NCBI GenBank assembly: GCA_016342385.1 | Contig: JAEINM010000108.1 | Span: forward strand, 1-10,540 | Length of the DNA: 10,540 nucleotides | Reading direction: 5' to 3' | Source: Spirochaetaceae bacterium | Lineage (GTDB): Bacteria > Spirochaetota > Spirochaetia > DSM-2461 | In this document: piece by piece, positions 1-5,247 of the stretch | Layout: every line of letters starts with the position of its first letter | How positions within the stretch are numbered: the first letter of the stretch is position 1 | Notes under the pieces: model-generated | What the model was told of the DNA's origin: nothing | Databases searched by the model: none | What the model saw: the letters and a program-made list of their open reading frames with translations, nothing else | Made by a program: the position numbers and the translations under genes

Positions 1-424
1 ATTCATTTACATCTTCAAAATTCCTGTAAACCGATGCAAATCGAATGTAGGCAACATGATCTAGTGTATAGAGTTTTTCCAGTATCATAGCACCTATTTC
101 TGAAGATCTGATTTCGTTATTGCTCTTTCCTTTTAGATGAACTTCATCTTCCAGTTCGTGGAGGAGATTCTCCACTGTAACAGGTGATACAGGTCTTTTT
201 TCCAGGGAACGCCACAAACCCTGTTCAATCTTTTTCAGATCAAAATCCTGTCTGTGTCCGTCGCTTTTTACAACTTTCAAAGGAACTTCTTCAATCCTTT
301 CATAAGAGGTAAAGCGATAACTACAGGATATGCACTCTCTTCGTCGTCTTATAGTCGAACCGCTGTTGTTCTGTCGCGACTCTATAACCTTATCTTCAAG
401 GCTGCCGCAGAAGGGACATTTCAT
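1..424 (-). CDS. nrdR: Transcriptional repressor NrdR (C-terminus cut by window edge)
   Basis: NrdR is the zinc-finger/ATP-cone repressor of ribonucleotide reductase operons; it senses ATP/dATP and binds paired NrdR boxes. I translated this ORF by hand because it runs off the window: 141 codons are present of the roughly 150 usual for the family. The protein begins MKCPFCG, with zinc-ribbon cysteines at residues 3, 6, 31 and 34 and the basic stretch RRRREC at 26-31. An ATP-cone domain follows from about residue 49 (KVVKSDGHRQDFD) and contains the conserved VAYIRFASVYRNFED near the end. The ATG at 424-422 has a GAGG Shine-Dalgarno at 430-433. It is separated from glnN upstream by a strong terminator and has its own promoter-like sequence, so it is probably a separate transcription unit. 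Family assignment is secure; only the last few residues are unseen. Confidence 0.95.
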   Translation of the reverse strand, partial: MKCPFCGSLEDKVIESRQNNSGSTIRRRRECISCSYRFTSYERIEEVPLKVVKSDGHRQDFDLKKIEQGLWRSLEKRPVSPVTVENLLHELEDEVHLKGKSNNEIRSSEIGAMILEKLYTLDHVAYIRFASVYRNFEDVNE

Positions 425-429
425 CTATA

Positions 430-433
430 CCTC
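430..433 (-). promoter_or_regulatory. Ribosome binding site of nrdR
   Basis: The minus strand reads GAGG five bases before the ATG at 424. It supports this start, which also gives the canonical NrdR N-terminus MKCPFC. Confidence 0.6.
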
Positions 434-437
434 ATAT

Positions 438-453
438 ACACTATATGTGGAGT
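438..453 (-). promoter_or_regulatory. Candidate NrdR box in the nrdR leader
   Basis: The 16-mer ACACTATATGTGGAGT on the plus strand matches the published NrdR-box consensus acaCwAtATaTwGtgt at 13 of 16 positions. A degenerate second copy, with its left half CACTATA intact, begins 31 bp further upstream at 469, which is the normal spacing of paired NrdR boxes. The site lies between the proposed nrdR promoter and the start codon, so autoregulation is the natural reading. The weak distal copy keeps this tentative. Confidence 0.4.
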
Positions 454-470
454 TGTTCACATTAAAAACC

Positions 471-499
471 ACTATAAGGCACCATCCCTTCAAAATCAA
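471..499 (-). promoter_or_regulatory. Candidate sigma-70-type promoter of nrdR
   Basis: The minus strand carries TTGATT at 499-494 and TATAGT at 476-471, separated by exactly 17 bp. Transcription would start near 465, leaving a leader of about 40 nt that contains the proximal NrdR-box-like element. The -10 overlaps the degenerate distal box. Confidence 0.45.
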
Positions 500-708
500 G
501 ATCTTTTCTGAAGAAATAATAAAATCATTTTTTATTGATTTATATTGAACTTTTTGTGCTTTTTGAAACAGTTGAAATGGGCTTATTCTGATGTTTCAGA
601 TCATTGAATTTCTGTAAAGTAAAATTAGAAAAAAAGTAAGATACACAATGGTGTTAGCACTATGATTAATTTAGAGAATTTTTATGGTGTTTAGGGAGAT
701 CGGAGGAG

Positions 709-748
709 TATAAATTGAAGGAGGCGGAATATAAATTGAAGGGGGCGG
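709..748. repeat. Tandem 19-bp near-identical repeat at the glnN 3' end
   Basis: TATAAATTGAAGGAGGCGG at 709-727 recurs at 730-748 with one substitution, an offset of 21 bp. The second copy's G-rich end forms one arm of the terminator hairpin. This looks like a local duplication beside the terminator. Confidence 0.7.
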
Positions 749-764
749 TCGCGACCACCCCCTT
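739..764 (-). terminator. GC-rich hairpin terminating glnN
   Basis: Seven bases after the glnN stop codon, the minus strand forms AAGGGGGTGGTCG paired with CGACCGCCCCCTT. All thirteen positions pair if one T-G wobble is counted, although the innermost bases must open to form a loop. The wobble pairs only in minus-strand RNA; the plus strand has a C-A mismatch there, so the structure favours the glnN direction. It is followed by CAATTTATATT rather than a pure U tract, so it may stop transcription or protect the 3' end. Confidence 0.75.
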
Positions 765-771
765 CTCCTAT

Positions 772-2901
772 TTAAAGCGTAAACAGCATATCTTCATATG
801 AAGGATAAGGCCATAAATCTTTATCAGTTATTTTTTCAAGGGCATCACCATAAGTTCTCAGTTCATCCATGGCAGGAATAACTTTTTCCCTGTAGGCTTT
901 GGCCTGTTTCAGAAGATCCTCTTCCAGTTCAAGTGCCTCATTCATCTCTTTGGTCACTTTAGCTGATGCCGTAAGAAGTCCGCTGAGGTTTTTACCAAGA
1001 TTGGCGACCAGTTCTTCCTGTGGTTTGAGAGCCACAGAGGGGGCCAGATCCTTGATAGCCGCAATTGATTTAGCCACTTTTGATGCATATTTACTGCTGG
1101 TAGGGAAAATCATCCTTTCGGCCATTTCAACCATGACACCAGCTTCAATGTTAATCTGCTTGCTGTATGTTTCCAGGTGAATATCATATCTGGCTTCAAG
1201 TTCTGCTTTGGAAAGAACTTTGTTGTTTTCAAATAGTTTTACAGAATAATCTTTTATAAGTTCAGGCATAACATCAACAGTTGATTTCAGGTTGGGAAGG
1301 CCTCTTTTCTCAGCTTCGACAACCCATTCATCAGAATAACCATTTCCATTAAAAACAATGCGTTTGTGTTTTGTATATGTGTCGATCACAATCTCTTTCA
1401 CGGCTTTATTTACATCAGAGGCATTTTCCAGTATATCGGCAAATCCTTTAAGGATTTCAGCTACCGCTGTATTGAGAATTACATTCGCTCCTGAGATGGA
1501 CTGAGTTGAACCAACCATTCTGAATTCGAATTTATTTCCTGTAAAGGCAAAAGGTGACGTCCTGTTCCTATCTGTCGCATCAAGGGGTAGATCCGGCAGC
1601 ATTGTCTGCCCGATTTCCATAACCCCACCATCTTTAGAGGGAACCGCTATTCCGGCTTCCAGTTTATTCAGAATATCTTCCAGTTCAGTTCCGAGGAATA
1701 TAGAAATGATGGCAGGAGGAGCTTCATTTGCTCCCAGTCTGTGATCGTTCCCCGAGTTGGCCGCCGATAGTCTTAAGAGAGGAGCATATACATCCACAGC
1801 TTTAATGATAGCTGAAAGGAAAATCAGGAATCGTGCATTATTCTGAGGATTTGTTCCAGGATCCAGCAGATTCAGTCCATCATCTGTTGCCAGTGACCAG
1901 TTGTTATGTTTACCTGATCCATTAACTCCATCAAAGGGTTTCTCATGGAGCAGACAGACCATATTGTGTCTTTCTGCTACTTTTTTCATTGTCTCCATGA
2001 CAATCTGGTTATTATCTGTAGCAACATTGGTTGTTGTATAGACATTGGCCAGTTCAAACTGGTTGGGAGCTACTTCATTGTGCTGCGTTTTGGCACTGAT
2101 ACCCAGTTTCCACAGTTCGCAGTTGAGTTCTCTCATAAAGTCAGCTACTCTTTCTTTTATAGCACCAAAATAATGGTCATCCATTTCCTGACCCTTAGCA
2201 GACATGGTGCCGAATACAGTTCTTCCTGTAAGTTTGAGGTCCGGTCTTTTATTGTATAATTCTTTGTCGACCAGGAAATATTCCTGTTCAGGTCCTGTCT
2301 GGGCAAAGATTTTTTTAGATGTGGTATTCCCCATAGCTTTGAGTACTCTCATCGCAGGTCCTGAAACAGCTTCCATCGATCTCAATAGAGGTACTTTTTT
2401 ATCTAAAGCTTCACCTGTATAGGAAATGAAAGCTGTGGGAATTGTCAGTGTTAATCCTGTTTTGTCTTCTTTGAGGAAGGCCGGGGATGATGTGTCCCAT
2501 GCTGTATATCCACGGGCTTCAAATGTTGCTCTGAGTCCACCGTTTGGAAATGAGGAAGCGTCGGGTTCTCCCTGTATTAATTCTTTTCCGGAAAACTCCA
2601 TCATTACAGTACCGTCACCACCAGGTGAGATGAAGGAATCGTGCTTTTCCGCAGTCAGTCCTGTAAGGGGCTGGAACCAGTGTGTAAAATGGGTAGCTCC
2701 TTTTGAAATAGCCCAGTCTTTCATTGCGGATGCAACAACTTCGGCCACATCCTTGGAAAGAACCTGCTCTCCTGACTGAACTTTAAGAAGTTCTTTAAAA
2801 ATACTTTTGGGAAGCTTCTCCCTCATTGTCGAGTAACTGAAACAGTTCTCGCCATAAATCTCATCAACTGATGATGAGCAATTAATTGTGTTATTCTCCA
2901 T
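772..2901 (-). CDS. glnN: Glutamine synthetase type III
   Basis: It makes glutamine from glutamate, ammonium and ATP in the cytoplasm. The 709-residue length and motif order fit the GSIII (GlnN) family rather than the ~450-residue GSI. In this numbering: HFTHWFQPLTG at about 71-81, the metal-binding GPEQEYFLVD at 203-212, HNEVAPNQFELA at 274-285, NGSGKHNNWS at 327-336, NEAPPAI at 392-398, and RTSPFAFTGNKFEFR at 447-461. The C-terminus ends DLWPYPSYEDMLF. The reading frame is open to an ATG at 2958, but that codon lies inside a sigma-54 promoter whose transcript would start near 2931. The ATG at 2901 has a GGAG seven bases upstream and is chosen instead. The gene sits downstream of amtB-PII with its own promoter and three copies of a shared operator motif, implying nitrogen control. 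Confidence 0.97.
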   Translation of the reverse strand: MENNTINCSSSVDEIYGENCFSYSTMREKLPKSIFKELLKVQSGEQVLSKDVAEVVASAMKDWAISKGATHFTHWFQPLTGLTAEKHDSFISPGGDGTVMMEFSGKELIQGEPDASSFPNGGLRATFEARGYTAWDTSSPAFLKEDKTGLTLTIPTAFISYTGEALDKKVPLLRSMEAVSGPAMRVLKAMGNTTSKKIFAQTGPEQEYFLVDKELYNKRPDLKLTGRTVFGTMSAKGQEMDDHYFGAIKERVADFMRELNCELWKLGISAKTQHNEVAPNQFELANVYTTTNVATDNNQIVMETMKKVAERHNMVCLLHEKPFDGVNGSGKHNNWSLATDDGLNLLDPGTNPQNNARFLIFLSAIIKAVDVYAPLLRLSAANSGNDHRLGANEAPPAIISIFLGTELEDILNKLEAGIAVPSKDGGVMEIGQTMLPDLPLDATDRNRTSPFAFTGNKFEFRMVGSTQSISGANVILNTAVAEILKGFADILENASDVNKAVKEIVIDTYTKHKRIVFNGNGYSDEWVVEAEKRGLPNLKSTVDVMPELIKDYSVKLFENNKVLSKAELEARYDIHLETYSKQINIEAGVMVEMAERMIFPTSSKYASKVAKSIAAIKDLAPSVALKPQEELVANLGKNLSGLLTASAKVTKEMNEALELEEDLLKQAKAYREKVIPAMDELRTYGDALEKITDKDLWPYPSYEDMLFTL

Positions 2902-2908
2902 AATATAT

Positions 2909-2912
2909 CTCC
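2909..2912 (-). promoter_or_regulatory. Ribosome binding site that fixes the glnN start
   Basis: The minus strand reads GGAG, then seven bases, then ATG at 2901. Earlier in-frame ATGs at 2958, 2946, 2934 and 2925 lack such a site, and the first three lie at or before the predicted transcription start. Confidence 0.65.
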
Positions 2913-2941
2913 ATTCATTTATCATTGTCTTCATATGTAAT

Positions 2942-2957
2942 TGCATTTTTCGTGCCA
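2942..2957 (-). promoter_or_regulatory. Sigma-54 (-24/-12) promoter of glnN
   Basis: The minus strand reads TGGCACGAAAAATGCA. The sigma-54 consensus is TGGCACGNNNNTTGCW, so there is a single mismatch and the GG and GC dinucleotides are exactly 10 bp apart. Predicted start of transcription is near 2931, giving a 30-nt leader before the chosen glnN ATG. Sigma-54 promoters need an AAA+ activator, and one is encoded 2.3 kb upstream in the same direction. Confidence 0.8.
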
Positions 2958-2992
2958 TAAGTTTAATGTAGTATTTAAATTGTATCTAAATC

Positions 2993-3020
2993 TTTACATT
3001 TTAACAAATAATAATGTAAA
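2993..3020. repeat. Inverted repeat upstream of the glnN promoter
   Basis: TTTACATT at 2993-3000 and AATGTAAA at 3013-3020 are perfect complements separated by 12 AT-rich bases. They carry the half-site TACATT/AATGTA of the shared operator motif, but with wider spacing, and centre about 75 bp before the predicted start. It may be a weaker regulatory site or chance AT-rich symmetry. Confidence 0.3.
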
Positions 3021-3067
3021 AAAAAAATATTCAATATATTTAAGGAACTTAAGTATTAGTTTATATA

Positions 3068-3082
3068 TACATTAATGTATGA
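3068..3082 (+). promoter_or_regulatory. Shared nitrogen operator, site A (glnN upstream)
   Basis: TACATTAATGTATGA fits the consensus TACANNAATGTAKGA perfectly and its first 12 bases are a perfect palindrome. It lies about 140 bp upstream of the predicted glnN transcription start, a usual distance for an enhancer-type site of a sigma-54 activator. Confidence 0.65.
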
Positions 3083-3097
3083 AAAAAGCAAAGAAAA

Positions 3098-3112
3098 TAC
3101 AAAAATGTATGA
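3098..3112 (+). promoter_or_regulatory. Shared nitrogen operator, site B (glnN upstream)
   Basis: TACAAAAATGTATGA fits the consensus perfectly. It is in the same orientation as site A and starts exactly 30 bp from it, about three helical turns, so a protein bound at both would sit on one face of the DNA. Confidence 0.65.
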
Positions 3113-3127
3113 CCTTGCCCGGATTGA

Positions 3128-3159
3128 ACACTGAAGGTGTTTTTGTCTTCTATCAGTGT
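3128..3159. repeat. Inverted repeat between PII gene and glnN
   Basis: ACACTGA at 3128-3134 and TCAGTGT at 3153-3159 are complementary over 7 bp with an 18-bp spacer. No U tract follows on the minus strand, so it is a poor terminator for the amtB-PII transcript. Its role is unclear. Confidence 0.25.
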
Positions 3160-3176
3160 AATCAGAAGGGGCGTAA

Positions 3177-3191
3177 TCATACATTTCTGTA
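3177..3191 (-). promoter_or_regulatory. Shared nitrogen operator, site F (inverted, behind PII gene)
   Basis: Read on the minus strand this is TACAGAAATGTATGA, a perfect match to the 15-bp consensus but in opposite orientation to the other five copies. It begins about 10 bp after the PII stop codon and lies about 250 bp upstream of the predicted glnN start. Confidence 0.6.
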
Positions 3192-3200
3192 CCTATTGTA

Positions 3201-3542
3201 TTATCCGATAGCTACTTCTGCGGTTTCTCCGCTTCTGATACGGATTGTCTGTTCTATGGGAAGAACAAAGATTTTTCCATCACCGATTTCTCCGGTTCGG
3301 GCTCCCTTTATGATTGCCGATGTTGTACGGTCAACAAATTCATCGTTTACGGCAATCTCTATTCGAATCTTATCGAGAAGGTTTACTTCTATATCGATTC
3401 CTCTGTAGGATTCTATATATCCTTTCTGCTGGCCGCATCCCTTAGAATTGGTTACGGATATTTTGTGAATATCATCTTTAAACAATTCCTGTTTGACTTC
3501 GTTCAGTTTATGCGGCTGTATATATGCTATTATCAGTTTCAT
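3201..3542 (-). CDS. glnK: PII nitrogen signal protein (GlnB/GlnK type) lacking Tyr-51
   Basis: This 113-residue PII protein aligns without gaps to E. coli GlnB. Ligand residues are kept: G35, G37, Q39, K40, G41 and K58, the ATP loop TGEIGDGKIFV at about 83-93, and the final IRIRSGE. It should bind ATP/ADP and 2-oxoglutarate as a trimer. Tyr-51, the uridylylated T-loop residue, is Ile here (YRGIDIEV at 46-53), so that modification cannot occur; Tyr-46 remains. It follows amtB by 79 bp in the same direction. amtB-PII pairing is typical of GlnK, which plugs AmtB, so I use glnK although glnB would also fit. The ATG at 3542 has AAGGAG seven bases upstream. Signalling is probably through ligands alone, or through another modification not visible here. 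Confidence 0.93.
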   Translation of the reverse strand: MKLIIAYIQPHKLNEVKQELFKDDIHKISVTNSKGCGQQKGYIESYRGIDIEVNLLDKIRIEIAVNDEFVDRTTSAIIKGARTGEIGDGKIFVLPIEQTIRIRSGETAEVAIG

Positions 3543-3560
3543 ATTTTTTTCTCCTTAATC

Positions 3561-3580
3561 GAGACGACTTATGGGACGTC
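3561..3580 (-). other. Small hairpin between amtB and the PII gene
   Basis: AGACG and CGTCT are complementary around a 10-nt loop, just upstream of the PII Shine-Dalgarno. There is no U tract, so it more likely marks mRNA processing or relative expression within the operon than full termination. The stem is only 5 bp. Confidence 0.3.
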
Positions 3581-3621
3581 TTTTCTACTCGCTTTTCGTA
3601 CAAGTGCCTATGGGGCTTTCT

Positions 3622-4932
3622 TTATACGTTATTGAAAATCTGGAAACCTGGGTAAGAAATAGTTCCATGTTCTTCCATATCCAGACCTCGAAGTTCTTCC
3701 TCTTTACTCACTCTTAGACCTGTCGTCAGTTTGATAACAAGAAATAGAGCACCGGCTGAAACTGTTACCCATACAAAAGCAATTCCCGCTCCAAGGGCCT
3801 GAACGCCAAGTAGATCAAAACCACCACCATAAAATAGTCCTACAAGACCATCGTCAGGTCTGTTGGCAAATAGACCAACAGCGATTGTACCAAATGCACC
3901 ACATACACCATGTACGGATATAGCCCCTACAGGATCGTCAATGTGCAATACTTTATCTATGAACTCAACAGAAAAGACTACAATAATTCCTGCAATTGCA
4001 CCAATGATTACTGATGCTAATGGAGTTACTGCCCATGTTCCTGCAGTTATTCCGACAAGTCCTGCCAATGCACCGTTTAATGACATTGATACGTCGGGTT
4101 TTCCCATTGTGATCCACGTTGTCATCATGGCAAATATCGCTCCTGCGGAAGCTGCCAATGTAGTCGTTACAGCTACATGGGCAATTGAAAGGTCCGTACC
4201 GGAAAGCGTTGATCCGCAGTTAAATCCAAACCATCCAAACCATAGGATAAATACACCAAGTGAAGCCAGGGGCAGGTTGTGTCCGGGAATCGCTTTTACA
4301 GTAATTTTCTTTCCATCTTTAATATACTTTCCAACACGGGGTCCAAGAATAATGGCTCCCATTAAAGCAGCCCATCCACCGACAGAGTGAACAATTGTCG
4401 AACCGGCAAAGTCATGGAATCCCATTTCTGCCAGAAATCCACCACCCCATGTAAAGCTACCGAAAACAGGATAGATTACACCGGAAATGACTACAGAATA
4501 GATTAGATAAGAACTGAATTTTGTTCTCTCCGCCATAGCTCCGGAAACGATTGTCGCTGCCGTTGCTGCAAAAACGACCTGAAATATCCAGTCTCTTAAG
4601 ACTGATGAGTCTGATACTTTAAGAAGAACATTATTTCCAAAACCGCCATATGCCGAACCGTACATTATCGCCCAACCTACAGCCCAGAATATAAGAGCTC
4701 CGGTTGAAAAGTCCATCAGGTTTTTCATAATAATGTTCCCTGCATTTTTCGCTCTGGTAAGACCAATCTCAACCATGGCAAATCCCGCCTGCATAAAGAA
4801 AACCAGCGCTGCAGCCAGTGTCAGCCAGATCATATCCATAGCAATAGAAAGTGTTTCAACATCTGCTCCTTCTGCAAATACTGAAGTGCTGATAGCCAGC
4901 ATTAAAAAAATCGGTAAAATTATTTTTTTCAT
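3622..4932 (-). CDS. amtB: Ammonium transporter Amt
   Basis: This is an inner-membrane ammonium channel of 436 residues with a cleavable-looking signal peptide (MKKIILPIFLMLAISTSVFA), as in other Amt proteins, followed by about eleven hydrophobic segments. Family marks include FFMQAGFAMVEIGLTRAKN near 45-63, HDFAGSTIVHSVGG at 173-186 with the first pore histidine at 182, and ISVHGVCGAFG at 338-348 with the second at 341. The cytoplasmic tail RVSKEEELRGLDMEEHG is the region that meets PII. An upstream in-frame ATG at 4944 is open, but GGAGG at 4938-4942 is ideally placed for the ATG at 4932 and gives a normal signal peptide. It forms an operon with the PII gene. A sigma-54-like element and two operator motifs precede it. 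Confidence 0.97.
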   Translation of the reverse strand: MKKIILPIFLMLAISTSVFAEGADVETLSIAMDMIWLTLAAALVFFMQAGFAMVEIGLTRAKNAGNIIMKNLMDFSTGALIFWAVGWAIMYGSAYGGFGNNVLLKVSDSSVLRDWIFQVVFAATAATIVSGAMAERTKFSSYLIYSVVISGVIYPVFGSFTWGGGFLAEMGFHDFAGSTIVHSVGGWAALMGAIILGPRVGKYIKDGKKITVKAIPGHNLPLASLGVFILWFGWFGFNCGSTLSGTDLSIAHVAVTTTLAASAGAIFAMMTTWITMGKPDVSMSLNGALAGLVGITAGTWAVTPLASVIIGAIAGIIVVFSVEFIDKVLHIDDPVGAISVHGVCGAFGTIAVGLFANRPDDGLVGLFYGGGFDLLGVQALGAGIAFVWVTVSAGALFLVIKLTTGLRVSKEEELRGLDMEEHGTISYPGFQIFNNV

Positions 4933-4937
4933 AAAAT

Positions 4938-4942
4938 CCTCC
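4938..4942 (-). promoter_or_regulatory. Ribosome binding site that fixes the amtB start
   Basis: The minus strand reads GGAGG five bases before the ATG at 4932. The alternative ATG at 4944 would place this Shine-Dalgarno inside the coding sequence and lie almost at the predicted transcription start. Confidence 0.7.
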
Positions 4943-4955
4943 ATGCCAACTTATA

Positions 4956-4972
4956 TTGCAAGATGATGCCAA
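4956..4972 (-). promoter_or_regulatory. Sigma-54-like promoter of amtB, spacing one base short
   Basis: The minus strand reads TTGGCATCATCTTGCAA. Both halves match the -24 (TTGGCA) and -12 (TTGCA) elements very well, but GG and GC are 9 bp apart rather than the normal 10. If used, transcription would start near 4946 and leave a 13-14-nt leader that holds the Shine-Dalgarno. I found no better sigma-54 element and no good sigma-70 pair upstream of amtB. Confidence 0.5.
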
Positions 4973-4983
4973 TTTTTTAAAAA

Positions 4984-5011
4984 ACAAATGGAAAATATGA
5001 CAAATGGAAAA
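4984..5011. repeat. 12-bp direct repeat upstream of amtB
   Basis: ACAAATGGAAAA occurs perfectly at 4984-4995 and 5000-5011, an offset of 16 bp. TGACAAATG also recurs at 4998-5006 and 5091-5099. The repeats lie between the promoter and the operator pair, where a DNA-bending or accessory protein could act. Function unknown. Confidence 0.5.
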
Positions 5012-5118
5012 GATATAATTAATTAATTTGTTGTATAGAAAGGAGTTGTGTGATGTATTAATTTTTGTTTCTAATGGTTTTACTAGAAGCTGACAAATGT
5101 TGCACAGAAAAATAAACA

Positions 5119-5133
5119 TACGTAAATGTAGGC
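5119..5133 (+). promoter_or_regulatory. Shared nitrogen operator, site C (amtB upstream)
   Basis: TACGTAAATGTAGGC matches the 15-bp consensus TACANNAATGTAKGA at all but two specified positions (4 and 15). It centres about 180 bp before the predicted amtB start. Confidence 0.5.
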
Positions 5134-5148
5134 TAATGCTTTTACTCC

Positions 5149-5163
5149 TACATTAATGTCGGA
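5149..5163 (+). promoter_or_regulatory. Shared nitrogen operator, site D (amtB upstream)
   Basis: TACATTAATGTCGGA matches the consensus at all but one specified position. It starts exactly 30 bp from site C in the same orientation, the same geometry as sites A and B at glnN. Confidence 0.6.
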
Positions 5164-5247
5164 TTTAGTTTTGAGGTAGAAGGGTTTTATTCTTATAATT
5201 CCCCTAACCCAGATCTCAGGATATGCCCTTCTAATGGGCTTGGAAGA

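Noticed and set aside
38..52. AATGTAGGC resembling a half of the shared operator
   Set aside because: It lies inside the nrdR coding sequence, only the right half matches, and it is explained by the conserved residues Ala-Tyr-Ile-Arg.
254..548. Plus-strand frames opposite nrdR
   Set aside because: They are antisense to the clear NrdR reading frame and have no recognisable domain or ribosome binding site.
643..654. ACACAATGGTGT as another NrdR box
   Set aside because: The arms are 4 bp closer than in the NrdR consensus and it is about 180 bp upstream of the proposed promoter.
3127..3144. Terminator-like AACAC-loop-GTGTT followed by T residues on the plus strand
   Set aside because: No plus-strand gene lies upstream, and on the minus strand, where the genes are, no U tract follows the stem.
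3540..3621. A separate sigma-54 promoter for the PII gene in the amtB-PII gap
   Set aside because: GGCAC is present but no GC follows at the required 10-bp distance; co-transcription with amtB is simpler.
3863..4390. Long plus-strand frame of 175 codons opposite amtB
   Set aside because: It is antisense to well-conserved Amt coding sequence and its composition is what the reverse complement of hydrophobic codons gives.
4856..5119. Minus-strand 87-codon frame across the amtB start and upstream region
   Set aside because: It overlaps the amtB signal-peptide region in another frame, has no family features and covers the promoter DNA; it is a shadow frame.
5227..5241. GCCC/GGGC stem after the activator gene as a terminator
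   Set aside because: Only four base pairs with a 7-nt loop and no following U tract; too weak to call.
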